Positions 33,701-43,064 of a stretch of DNA of 64,000 nucleotides are shown here, piece after piece. The stretch is from contig JAPVLO010000982.1 of the NCBI GenBank assembly GCA_027257055.1, forward strand, positions 1 to 64,000, read 5' to 3'. Position 1 is the stretch's first letter, and each line of letters opens with the position of its first letter. Under the pieces are notes generated by a model. That model was not told the DNA's origin, made no database searches, and worked only from the letters and a program-made list of their open reading frames with translations. The position numbers were made by a program, and so were the translations under genes. This DNA comes from Cephalopachus bancanus (lineage: Eukaryota; Chordata; Mammalia; Primates; Tarsiidae).

Positions 33701-36700
33701 TTCCTCCTTTAATTTTTATTTAAAATTGTGGGGGTACAATTCAGGGCTAGGTATACAAATATTCACCATTCAGGTACCCTTATCAATGAGGTGTGCCCCC
33801 CATTCCACAGGCAGATATCAACTACTGTCAATCCCACCTCTCCATCCTCCTACCCCATCCCTGCAGTTTCCCACCACTTTGAATCATTTTGTTATAGCAA
33901 TACAGCAGTTTCTCTTTTTCTTTTCTTTTTTTTTTTGAGTTGGAGTCTCACTCTGCCGCCCAGACTGGAGTGCAGTGGCTGCTCCTGGCCACCGCAGCCT
34001 CGACCTACTGGGGCTCTGGCGATCCTTCCGCTTCAGCCTTCCAAGTAGCCAGAATTACAGGCATGTGCTACCACGCCCGGCTGATTTTTTTATTTATTGT
34101 AGAGATGAGGTCTCGCTGCCCAGGCGGGTCTCGAACCCGCGGGGCTCAGGCAATCCACTCACCTCAGCCTCCCAAAGGCACAGGATTACAGGCTGAGCCA
34201 CCAAGCCTGGCTATACAGCAGTTTTTCAAGGTTCCACTTATGAGTGAGAACATGTGATTCTCAGCTTTTTTGTTTCTGTGAGCGATCACTCAGAATTATA
34301 AACTCTGATTCCATCCAGGTTGCTGCAAAGTTCATGATTTTGTTCTTCTTTATAGCTGTGTAGTATTCCTTTGTATATTTGTACCACTTTTTTTTATCCA
34401 CCCCTCTTTTGATGGGCAGCATAGTTGGTTCCATGTTCTTGCTATTGTGAATAATGCAGGATAAACATACATGGTGCAGGTATCTTTTTTATAAAGTGAC
34501 CTGAGTTCTTCAGGGTATATTCCCAGTAGAGGGATTATGGGGTCATATGGGAGGCATCTGGCACTGAATGTTTGAAGGCTTCTGTTAGAAGACTGAGAAC
34601 AGGAACATTCCTGTGAAAAGTAACAGTGAGAGGGTTGTTTTTGTCATTCAGCTGTTCCTGACAGTCAGCTGTTCAGGAAGCAGCAGCCAGATAGTTGACT
34701 ACTATGTAGGCCAGAAGAATAGCCCAAGTTTTTTTAAAACAAAGCTTCAAAATACAAGCACTAAGCTTCCAATGTCCTTGGATTTAGGGAACAAAGAAAG
34801 CATTAAGCTGAGGTAGAGAAACATTCGTGGGAAACTTGGAGGAGGGCTGGAGAAGTAGTAGGCTTATTAAACTGCACTTGGATGCTTTGTTGAAAAGCTG
34901 ATTAGAATGTTAATAGGCTGTTTTTATTTTTTTCCTGTGAATTAAAGTGAGAGGACCGTAATAGAGTATACCATAGACTTAGGTTAAGAGCATGCTATAA
35001 CCCAATAAATATGTCATCAGCTTGTGGACAATAGCACAGCCATTTTTAGTTTTCTGTCTTAAAACATAACCTGTAACTGTTTAAAGTTCCAGTTATGGGA
35101 AAAACTGCAAAGCTCCAGTTATTCTTCCCTTGTCTCACTTTCCCCCTAGCAACAACCAATCAGATGCCAGGGGGAAATCACCTAAGTTTCCAGATGTCTC
35201 TGCAACTTCCCTAGCTAGTGGGCCAAGGTCAGCCCGAGTCAGGCTAGCCAATCCTCCACGATTAAGCTGACCACCAGAGGTTACTACCCAATTAAATGGT
35301 AACAAGACTGGAAAGCCCCCCCAAACTCCTCCCCACTTTGTGTAAAAGCATAAAAGGCATCTGCTTAAGGAAATCAGGACCTCTGGGTGTACTCCGCTGC
35401 ATTGGTTGTTTACAGAGGTCCAGGCTTGAGCTTGCAAATAAAGACCCTCTTGAACTTTCATTGGAATTGGCTCTTGGTGGTCTCTCGGATTGAACTTTCG
35501 TGCCCTACAAAAGGATTTCTTAACCAACATGTGGTTCCTTTGTTTTAGTCTGGGATGAGGGCTTTACCCAGTTTAGATTTAAATGTGATCAAATGGCCAC
35601 CAGAAGTCTTAAAAGCAAAGAAGTTTAATACTTTGAGTGCAAAATCCCCTGAAAATGCCAAGGACTTTATAATAATTGTTAGTTTTGCCTTATAAGCTTC
35701 TGTACTCTTAATTTTCTGTCATCACTCTGTTTAAAATGTATATGTGAGCTACAAGTTTCCAAGAATACAGAGAGATCCCTCCCACTGGTTCAGGAGGTCA
35801 TGTCATCACTACCCCCATCCCCAGTTCATCACCTCATAATGTCCCTGACCTCAGTTTATTGATCAAAAAACTAGGTCTGAGTCAGCTTGGGCAATTTCCT
35901 ACTTGTGTGCGTGTGGTGGCCACAGGAGGGCTAGGGTTTTTCCTAATAATCATAAAAATAATAAAACTAAAACGTATCTTGGTTTTTCACAGATTTCAAA
36001 TAGAATTTGATCGGGAGGAATGTGGCAATATTCTCTCTTCCAGTAGGGGTGGATAGGAGGACTTTGTATTTGTTGTGAGTTAGGTCTGAGCCAGAAGGTT
36101 GATCAGTAATCTCTAAAAGGTCCTGAGATCAAACTTTCAGGAGAGTCTTATCTTTGCTACAAATTTCTTTATAAAAGCAGATTTAATATTTTTAAATTGT
36201 ATGACAATTTTTTTTACATTGGCTTTCAGATAGTAATATTGTTTGTCCTTGAGAGTTATTTTTCTGCAATCTATCACTACTTATTTTTCTTGAAAACATT
36301 TTTTATTTGTACTTGTGTCTTTTTATTTTAAAGATGGGTACAGTACAGAAAAAAACTTTAAAAATTTTTTTGCTTTGAGGTTCTCTTTAGGCCTCAGATT
36401 AAGATAGTTTTGAATTTGAAAGGTGGTTTTTAAATAGATCCTTCACCTGTCCTATTAAAAGCTTAAATGTTTCAATGAAAGAGTAGTGTGTCGGTTACTG
36501 TGTCTTAGTTTCATTGTCCATTCAATGGAAGCAACAGTACTGACACTTCAGTGAAATATTGTGCCTGTGTGGTTTAGCATACATGGTATGCATGTACCTA
36601 ATATTGCCTATTGTTAAAATAAAAAGAAAATTTTAGTTAGGAACAAGCAAGTGTGCATATGTTTAATCCCACTACATGTCTTTTACTAGGCCTCTCCATG

Positions 36701-39700
36701 ATGCAGTTGAGAATGATCACTTGGAAATTGTTCGACTGCTCCTCTGCTATGGTGCTGACCCCACTTTAGCCACCTACTCGGGTAGAACCATCATGAAAAT
36801 GATCCACAGCAAACGTATGGAAATGTTTCTTACAGGTATGTTACTTTAAGAAACAAGAATGACAAGCATCAAGATAGATTATTTCTTTAAAAGTTAGATA
36901 GCAACCAGATAATTGATATATTGGTCTTTTTAGGCACAAACTATGCATTAAGAAAGCAGTAATGTGACTTTTTATATTATTAACATATGATTCTAGTGAA
37001 ACAAATTATTTTGGTGATTAGCCGTTGATTCGGTGCTTACTTTGATATGTTTCTACTAGTGCTGTACAAGATTTTTTCCCTATTTTTGCATTTCATACAA
37101 AACATTTTTAACCTACGAGTGAATCATGTTTTTATTTCTTGAGTCTGGATGATGGAAATCCCAAACCTCCCATTCATAGAGAGTTATTTCGATAAGTCTG
37201 TGTTGCTTAGTTGGTGAATAGCTCTTAAGTAAGCCCCCGTTATTACTATGTCCCTAAAACAGTAGCATAAATTTCCATGAGTATAAAAGAACTGCAGTTA
37301 GTTTATCTCAAATTTTACCATCAGGTAAGACCTATATCTAACATGGATCATAGTTGTTTTCCCTCAGTTAGACTTAATCAATTGGAAAAAGGAGATTACT
37401 GTCATGGAAGATAACTTTTATTTTTACGTAGGATGGCTAAAAAGTTCTTAGCTTCCCAATCTAGTTTTTGTTTCGTGTGCTGGCTAAAATGGCAAAGTGA
37501 TCTGTTCCTGAGGAAGAAAGGTAAGTAGGTGTATGTTTTGGTTAGATTCATCAGAGAACAAGGTGTCAAATTGTATCAATGTACAGAAAGGGAATTTTCT
37601 GAATTAAACAGGAAGTAGCGTGCCAGCAGTTTTAAATTTATGGAAAAGTGACCTCTAGCATGGTTGTACAAATATCTCTGAGACCCTGTTATCCATTTTT
37701 GGGGGGTATATCTCAAAGTGGAGTTGTTAGATCATAAAGGATTATTTTTCATCCCCACCAGATATGTACAAGAGTTCCCAGTTTCTTCCCCTTCTTGCAA
37801 GCACTAATTATTTCCCTTTTTAAAATAGTATCTATCTTAATAGGTATGAAATGGTATTTCATTGTAGTTTTGATTTGCATTTCCCCAGTGATTTGTGATG
37901 ATGAGCATCTTTCTATGTGTGTATTGACTATTTATACATACAGGGTGGCCAAAACAAACTAGAATTTATTTATTTAAAAAGTGTATTTATTCTTACATGT
38001 TTAAACTTCAGCTACCTTCAAAGTACTCTTTGATGCAATACACCGATCACGATTCTTTTTCCACTGCTCAAAAGTCTTTCAGCCTGTCAATCTTGATGTC
38101 TTTCAGTGATTCTGCTGTTTTTTATTTCACTTCTTCACAACAGAATGTTTCACTTTGAAGCTTTTCTCACATGGGAAAAGAAACAAAAATGTCGCCTGTG
38201 ACAAGATTAGGTAAATAGAGAAGATAGTAAAATGACATGGACCATGCTGTTTCTGGTAAAAAAAACAAAAACAACTGCTAAACACTCAGCATGGTGTGAG
38301 GAGGAGCGTTGACATGGTGGAAGAACCAGTCACCTGTTTGCCATAACTTGTGATGTTTCCTCCACACATTCTGAAACAGCCTTCTCAAAACTTGCAGATG
38401 AAAATCTTGGTTTGCCATTTGATCTGGGAGATCAAGTTCTGAGTGCATCACAAAAAGCCAATCTCCAAAGATAATTCTCTTTTTGGGGGGCGTCCCAAAA
38501 AAGAGATGTTTTTGGTGCAGTGTCTACTTAGAAATTTGAATTCAGATTTTTGGTTATTGTTGAGTTTTAAGACCTCACGAGAAACATGCTTTGCAAATAT
38601 TTTCTGCTATTTTGACTTTATTATATTGTCTTGCATAAAGTTAAATTTGTCTGTTTTTTCTTTTGTTGCCTGAGCTTTTGATGTCGTGTCCAATAAATCA
38701 TTGCCAAATCAAATGTCATGTAGATTTTGCCCTACATTTTCTTCTAAAGTTCTGTAGTTTTACATCTTAAATATAAATCTTTAATTCATTTTGCGTTAAT
38801 TTTTGTATATGGTCTTAGATTAGAATCCAGTTTTTTTCTTTTGCTTGCAGATATCCAGGCTTTCAGCACAATTTGTTGAAAATACTATCCATTATCCAGT
38901 GAATGGAACCTTTGTCAAGAATTGTTTAACCGTCTTTATTTTTTAGTTCCTCTATTCCAGCAGTTCCCAACTTTTTTGCATCAGGGTCAGGTTTTGTGAA
39001 AGACAGTTTTGCAGTAGACTGGTGGAAAGAAGCATGGTTTTGGGATGATTCAGATTCATTATATTTATTTTAAAGTGTATTTTATTTTTGTTATTAGTAC
39101 ATTGTAATATATAATGGAATAATTATACACCTTGCCATCATGCAAACTCAGGGAAAGTCCTGAGCTTGTTCTCCTGCAACTAGATGGTTCCAACTTTGGA
39201 TGATGAAAGATAGTGACGCATGCCCAAAGTGTGTTGCTTATGTCCATTCTACTCCATAATCTCATTTTGGTTGTTGTCATTGCAGAAAACCTTGCTTCAC
39301 AAAGATAGGATGTTGGAAATGGAAGCAGGCTTTTCAGTACTGGTCTGACAGGAGGCGGAGCTCAGGTACTAAAGGGAGCAATGAGGAGTGGCTGTAAATA
39401 CAGATGAAGCTTCCCTCACTTGCTGCTTCTCACCTCCTGCAGTGTGACCAGTTCCTAGTAGGCCACACACTAGTAGTAGTTCATGACCTAGGAGCTGGGT
39501 ATACCCCTTCTCTAGTCAATTCCATTGGTCAATAACATGACCTTAAAATTTTTCTACTTATGCCAGTGCTGAACTTTGCCACATTGTTGTGGTTAATGTA
39601 CCTTTAGAGCAAGTTTTGAAAGGAAGTGTGAATGCTACAACTTTGCCTTTTTCAAGATTGTTTTTGTTATTTGGAGTTGTTTGAGATTCCATCTGAATTT

Positions 39701-42700
39701 TAGGATAAATTATCTGTGTCTGTTTTCTGCTTCAGGATTAATTATCAGGGTTTATTTTGATGATAATTCATACCAGTTTATTAACAGCGGATGTGTTTTT
39801 ATGTATCTGTATCTTGTTTGATTTACTTTAGCAAAGTTTTATGATTTTCACTGTATTGTAGTTTTCAGTATAGTATTTATCTCCTTGGTTAATTTTATTT
39901 CTAAGCATTATATTATTTTTGATGCTAATTGTAAATGGAGATATTTTCTTAATTTTATTTTTATGTTTGGGTTAATGTTCAGAAATGTAACTGTTTTTTG
40001 TTTCTTGATAGTGTATCCTGTAACTTTGCTAGATTCCTTTATTAGTTTTCGCACTTTAAAAATGTTTTTTCTTCTCCAGATTATTTAAATGAACTACAGG
40101 GTTGCAGTGGCAGTGAGTTGAATGACTCTTGGGAGTTCTATGGTAGCTCTGTCTGTGGTGAGCAACATTATTGTTTTTCATTCAGTGGGAAGTAAATAGG
40201 CATAGGAAATTTCTCTGAAGTGTGGATGAAGAGAAATCAGTGATGGGTACTATAAACATAACTCTTTGGAAAGGATCTGTTTTCATTAGAGTTATTTGAT
40301 GACACCTGAAATTCGACTGTAGCTTACTGAGATTTCCCCTCTCTTTTTTCTTCCATTAGAAACAGAAAATAAAGCTGGATACAATGTTTTGGCAAACCCC
40401 CCAGGACCAGAGGACCAGGATGATGAAAATGAGGCCAACAGTGATGTGTTTGAATTTGAATTTTCAGATAGCCCCCTTTTACCATGCTACAATATTCAGC
40501 TTTCTGTTTCTCAGGGGTGAGCATAGCTGTCATGCTGCTGAAAATTAGCTGAGATGCTACTGGGGTAGCAGTAGGACTTAAAAAATACTTTTAACTAAAT
40601 GAGTGTGGTTGAATAGTTCTAAATGTTCATGATATTTACATGATGCAGTAGGGTTTTTTTTTCCCTGAAAAAAGTTAAATATACTCAGAAAATTAATTTT
40701 TTTTAGCACACTATGCTATTCTTATCAGAACACCACCAACACAAGTAAGACTCAAGAGCCCAAAGCATTGAAATTGACATCTACTAAATTATTTGGGAAG
40801 GAGACCTAGGAGCTCCCCAGTAGGCAATTGTAGAGCCTTCTTTGGAAACATCAGGTGTAATGTATTATATTACTAATCCTCCACCTTAATTATAATTATG
40901 AAAATTATAAGTGGTACCTGTGGTCTTCATATACTGTCACATTTGGTTAAATCCAGTCTTGCCTTCATTTTTGAGCCACTCTGTGTCAGTTACCAGCCCC
41001 TCTTAAGAGTCTGTGCTTTTGTATGTCAAGACTGTGTTCCAAAAATGCTTTATGAATAGCATTCTTTTCTGGCTATGAAGTTTCATGTATTTTTGTTATA
41101 AACAGTGGCATTTTTATTTTTTATTTACATTTTGGTTTTTCTGATATAGTTTTACATATTTGGGGGGTCATGTGATAACAGGATACATGCATACCATGAG
41201 TAATTTTCAAATCAGGATACTCAGGATATCCATCAGTTTATCATTTTGATGTGTTGAGAACATTACATTCTTCTCTTCTAGAAATATACGATTAATTATT
41301 ATTCACTACAGTTTTCCTGCTGTAATATTGATTACTGGAGTTTACTCCTGTTTAGCTGTGTTTTTTTAACTATTTAATCAGCCTCTTTTTTTCTCCCTCC
41401 AACCTTCCTTTGCTATCCTCTGGTACCCACCATTCTACTGTCCATCTCCATTAGCCCTAGTTTGTTTTTGTTTGTTTGTTTAAGTTGGAGTCTTACTCTG
41501 TCGCGCAGGCTGAAGTGTTGTGGCATGCTCACAGCCATCCCAGCATCGACTTGTTGGACTCCAGCAATCCTTCTACCTCAGCCTTCTAAGTAGCCAGAAC
41601 TGTAGACGTGTTCTTCCATGCCTGACTCATTTATTTATTTATTGCAGAGATGAGATCTCATCAAGTTACCCAGGCTGGTCTCAAAACCCTGGATTAGTAA
41701 TCGTCTCACCTCAGCCTCCAAAATTCTGGGATTACAGGCTTGAGCTACCGCGCCCAGCCAGCCTTAGCTTTTTTTAAGTTCCTGCATATGAATGAGAACC
41801 AACAGGGTTGAACTTCCTGTGCCTGATTTATTTCACTTAATATTATGATCTCTAGTTCCATACATGTTGCTGCAAATGACAGGATTTATTTCCTTTTATG
41901 ACTGAATAGTATTCTATTGTCTATATATACCACATTTTATCAGTTTGTTCACTGATGGACACTAGATTGACTCTATATCCTAAATGTTGTGAATAATGCT
42001 GAGATAAACATGGGAGTACAGCTATCTCCTTGAGATGCTGATTTCCTTTCTTTTGTATGTTTACCCAGCAGTGGAATGACTGGGTTACAGTAGTTTGATT
42101 TTTAGTTTTTGAGGAACCCCCAACAGTATTAGAGTATTTTCTTTTCTCTTATCTGCATGCTTATCAGCATTTGTTATTTTTTGTCTTCTTGGTAACAGCC
42201 ATTCTAATGGGGGGAGGGCAAGGTGATAATCTCATTGTAGTTTTGATTTGTATTTTACTAGAGGTAGAAATCATAAAGTTGTGTGCAAGGGATATATAAG
42301 AAATGTAGTTTTAGAGAGAGAAGAAAGATAAAGATGTCATTATAATTAGTCCTTTGGGATTGAGGTACTTTGCTTCTCTCAGTGAGCATAGTGGGGTGTA
42401 TTATGAATCCTGGTCTGAATTGAAATCATAGATAAGTAGAGTTTCAGTTAGTTCCATAGATCAGTGGGAGTAGTGAAGTGGGTGTTATAACTCTAATTGA
42501 GATGTTCCTCCTACTTCATATAAATCAGTTGGTCTTTTCTAGATGTCCTAAAACCAAATGAGTCCAAAGTTGATCTTACTTGTATACCCTTACCCTCATC
42601 TGGAGGGTCACAGTCAATGAGAGGGCATGCTGAGAAGTGGCAGGAGTGTTGGAACAGAAGCAAGTGGCTTTTATTAATTGTAGATATGTGTTTTTATGCT

Positions 42701-43064
42701 TTTATTCAGGATGGTAATTCCTGAGAGCTCTTTTAATTTTGCCAGAAATTTTAACCACTTTTTTTTTTGTAGGCCTCGAAACTGGTTATTACTTTCAGAT
42801 GTGCTTAAGAAATTGAGGATGTCATCCTGCATATTCCGCTTCAGTTATCCAAATATGGAAATACTCACAATTGCAGAGGCAGAATTTTACAGGCAGATTT
42901 CCTCAAGTCTCCTGTTTTCTTGCTCCAAAGACCTGGAAGCCTTCAATCCGGAAAGCAAGGAACTACTAGAGTTAGTTGAGTTGACAAATGAACTTCAAAT
43001 ACTTCTTGGTTCCTCTCTAGAATGGCTAAATCCCAGCATTGTGACCTTGGAGAAGGACCACTGA
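28060..43064 (+). CDS. BCORY: BCOR-like corepressor, C-terminal five exons (probable Y gametolog, BCORY)
   Basis: Five exons (167, 146, 78, 157 and 292 bp) have AG/GT borders with compatible phases and sum to 840 bp: 279 residues plus stop, with no internal break. Seen in the joined frame: ankyrin repeats at about residues 1-104, a linker with an acidic run around 150-158, and a PUFD-like domain from about 158 to 272. In BCOR the ankyrin-PUFD module binds PCGF1 and anchors BCOR, with BCL6 and other factors, in the nuclear PRC1.1 complex (PCGF1, RING1/RNF2, RYBP, KDM2B), which represses target genes. Human BCOR is about 1755 residues, so this is roughly its last sixth; the first exon here starts inside the first ankyrin repeat. 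Many residues differ from recalled human BCOR, which is unusually conserved in mammals, hence the gametolog reading. The symbol BCORY is an inference; a divergent autosomal or X copy is the alternative. A processed copy is excluded because introns are present. Confidence 0.8.
28227..28919 (+). other. BCOR-like intron, unassigned part
   Basis: No repeat or open frame that I can support. Confidence 0.4.
28920..29820 (+). mobile_element. Old L1-type fragments, sense to the gene
   Basis: 29040-29165 resembles an old L1 3' end (GGGTATATACACTAAAACATC, TGTACAACTTAAATATGA). 29570-29780 resembles an old L1 ORF (ATCCAAGAAGCTCAGTGGAC, AGCAGCAAGAAAGAAAGGAT). Confidence 0.55.
29821..30150 (+). repeat. 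Second copy of the repeat split by L1-C
   Basis: Aligns to 11995-12067 joined to 18734-18985, so it shows that locus without the L1. Confidence 0.75.
30215..30735 (+). mobile_element. Short L1 3' end with 5' inversion
   Basis: 30215-30310 is antisense L1 (GAAATTGCCACACTGTCTTC, CAGCAGTGTAGAAGT); 30311-30735 is the sense 3' end (ATAGCAAAAGCATGAAAGCC, ATACCTAACCCTGAATTGTA). Adjacent L1 parts in opposite orientation are the mark of twin priming. Confidence 0.75.
30736..30790. repeat. (AC)n microsatellite, 55 bp
   Basis: Uninterrupted AC dinucleotides directly after an L1 3' end, likely grown from its A-rich tail. Confidence 0.97.
30800..30915 (+). repeat. Second copy of the L1 3' terminus
   Basis: Repeats about 85 bp of 30640-30730 (CATCAACAA.GGTAC, GTATACCTAACCCTGAATTG) on the far side of the microsatellite. 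Confidence 0.8.
30916..31395 (+). pseudogene. Old L1 ORF2 endonuclease fragment, sense
   Basis: ATAGCTGGAGATTTCAATAT (AGDFN loop), GATAGACCATGTATTAGGCC and CAAACTAAAT-type text downstream match ORF2 in + orientation. Frame breaks throughout. Confidence 0.7.
31396..32990 (-). pseudogene. Old L1 ORF2 fragment, antisense
   Basis: TTGGTAGAATTTCCAGAATT near 31702, TTAGGTTATCCAATTTGTTA near 31881 and CAAGGAATGTATTTTCTTCT near 32492 are the antisense RT-to-endonuclease order of an L1M-type element. It abuts a sense fragment head to head. Confidence 0.65.
32991..33369. other. Unassigned intron sequence
   Basis: No element recognised. Confidence 0.3.
33370..33690 (+). mobile_element. MaLR (MLT1-like) LTR
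   Basis: Shares the MaLR order: AAATTTATATCCTGAAGCCC, CTGCCATATGAGGACTTAGT, GCCAGGAAGACAGCCCTCAC, GATCATGGACTT and a closing GAGAAATAAAATTC poly(A) signal. It is strongly degraded. Confidence 0.65.
33700..34550 (-). mobile_element. 5'-truncated L1 3' end, antisense, with Alu inside
   Basis: Starts with AAATTGTGGGGGTACAATTC (3' UTR) and reaches CCCAGTAGAGGGATTATGGG in ORF2. Interrupted by the Alu at 33912-34212. Confidence 0.88.
33912..34212 (-). mobile_element. Full-length Alu-type SINE (-)
   Basis: Flanked by ATACAGCAGTTT at 33900-33911 and 34213-34224. Contains both arms and a long T run; internal text is near the family consensus (GTCTCACTCTGCCGCCCAGA). Confidence 0.95.
34551..34943 (+). 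other. BCOR-like intron, unassigned part
   Basis: No repeat or gene recognised. Confidence 0.35.
34948..35509 (+). mobile_element. Solo LTR (ERV1-type), 562 bp, sense to the gene
   Basis: TG (34948) to CA (35509), flanked by AAAG at 34944-34947 and 35510-35513. Promoter and poly(A) features are visible: a TATA-like CATAAAAGGC near 35350, and AATAAAGACC near 35437, then TGAACTTTC twice. Being in + orientation inside the intron, it carries a potential start and poly(A) signal in the direction of the gene. Confidence 0.9.
35514..36689 (+). other. BCOR-like intron, unassigned part
   Basis: No repeat or open frame that I can name before the acceptor at 36688-36689. Confidence 0.45.
36690..36835 (+). 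CDS. BCORY: BCOR-like exon: ankyrin repeat 3 and following helix
   Basis: The acceptor is TTTTACTAG and the donor ACAG|GTATGT. The first base completes codon 56 (AG|G, Arg) and the last base starts codon 105. It encodes [33 protein letters not shown] and a helix ending MFLT. The ankyrin core (PLHDA, GADP) is unchanged from recalled BCOR. The helix after IMKM carries several changes (HSKRMEMF where human is recalled as HSELMEKF). Confidence 0.87.
36836..37684 (+). other. BCOR-like intron, unassigned part
   Basis: AT-rich, no feature recognised. Confidence 0.45.
37685..38945 (-). mobile_element. Old L1 ORF2 3' fragment, antisense, split by mariner
   Basis: 37685-37938 (GAAATGGTATTTCATTGTAG, TTGATTTGCATTTCCCCAGT) and 38506-38945 (AAATCATTGCCAAATCAAAT, TTCATTTTGCGTTAATTTTT) are consecutive antisense L1M-type parts. 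Confidence 0.75.
37941..38496 (-). mobile_element. Mariner-like DNA transposon remnant
   Basis: Starts CAGGGTGGCCAAAAC after a TA dinucleotide, the target of mariner elements. On the - strand the end of a transposase is readable: [18 protein letters not shown], like mariner C-termini (QW..R..KCI). The far end near 38496 is only weakly complementary to the left terminus. Stops and indels make it inactive. Confidence 0.6.
38953..39530 (+). mobile_element. Non-autonomous DNA transposon (hAT-like)
   Basis: Begins CAGCAGTTCCCAACTTTTTT and contains ACATTGTAATATATAATGGA, GAGCTTGTTCTCCTGCAACT and GTCTGACAGGAGGCGGAGCT, text that I recognise from a common old human transposon family; the family name is uncertain. 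Confidence 0.6.
39560..40052 (-). mobile_element. Old L1 ORF2 fragment, antisense, next to an exon
   Basis: TGGTTAATTTTATTTCTAAG, TTTGATGCTAATTGTAAATG and TGTATCCTGTAACTTTGCTA are antisense L1M ORF2. It ends about 28 bp before the exon at 40080. Confidence 0.75.
40080..40157 (+). CDS. BCORY: BCOR-like exon: linker after ankyrin repeats
   Basis: This 78-bp exon has acceptor TTCTCCAG and donor TGTG|GTGAGC. Split codons at both ends keep the frame (Asp 105 and Glu 131). It encodes DYLNELQG, a diverged Ser/Gly/Asn stretch, then WEFYGSSVC. The end motif (W.FYGSSVC) matches BCOR; the middle (recalled in human as RNDDDASGT) is the most altered part. An old antisense L1 ends only about 28 bp before this exon. 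Confidence 0.85.
40360..40516 (+). CDS. BCORY: BCOR-like exon: acidic linker and start of PUFD
   Basis: The acceptor TTCCATTAG follows a long pyrimidine tract; the donor is AGGG|GTGAGC. It encodes [16 protein letters not shown], then [18 protein letters not shown] and IQLSVSQ. The proline-glycine and acidic segment precedes the first strand of the PUFD fold (PCGF ubiquitin-like fold discriminator), which contacts the RAWUL domain of PCGF1. The intron before it is only 202 bp. Confidence 0.87.
40517..41099 (+). other. BCOR-like intron, unassigned part
   Basis: No element recognised. Confidence 0.4.
41100..42290 (-). mobile_element. Old L1 3' end, antisense, with Alu inside
   Basis: TTTGGGGGGTCATGTGATAA, CATCTCCATTAGCCC and later ACATGTTGCTGCAAATGACA, TACCCAGCAGTGGAATGACT follow an antisense L1M 3' end; interrupted by the Alu at about 41475-41760. 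Confidence 0.75.
41475..41760 (-). mobile_element. Alu-type SINE (-)
   Basis: GTTGGAGTCTTACTCTGTCG to CTACCGCGCCCAGCC; imperfect direct repeats AGCCCTAGTTT and AGCCTTAGCTTT flank it. Confidence 0.9.
42291..42772 (+). other. BCOR-like last intron, unassigned part
   Basis: Nothing recognised apart from the pyrimidine tract and acceptor at 42755-42772. Confidence 0.45.
42773..43064 (+). CDS. BCORY: BCOR-like terminal coding exon: PUFD core and stop
   Basis: The acceptor is TTTTTTTTGTAG. It encodes [19 protein letters not shown], then [37 protein letters not shown] and [12 protein letters not shown], the main body of PUFD, and ends in TGA followed at once by a second in-frame TGA. The last residues (IVTLEKDH) do not resemble the recalled BCOR end (DLASDNYW), probably through small local indels that restore the stop. 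That altered tail lies beyond the PUFD core, so PCGF1 binding may survive; this is inference. Confidence 0.88.

Noticed and set aside
28060..43064. Ordinary X-linked BCOR
   Set aside because: Too many substitutions compared with the recalled, highly conserved BCOR sequence. Not formally excluded without a database comparison.
28060..43064. Processed BCOR pseudogene
   Set aside because: Introns with canonical borders are retained and the frame is intact.
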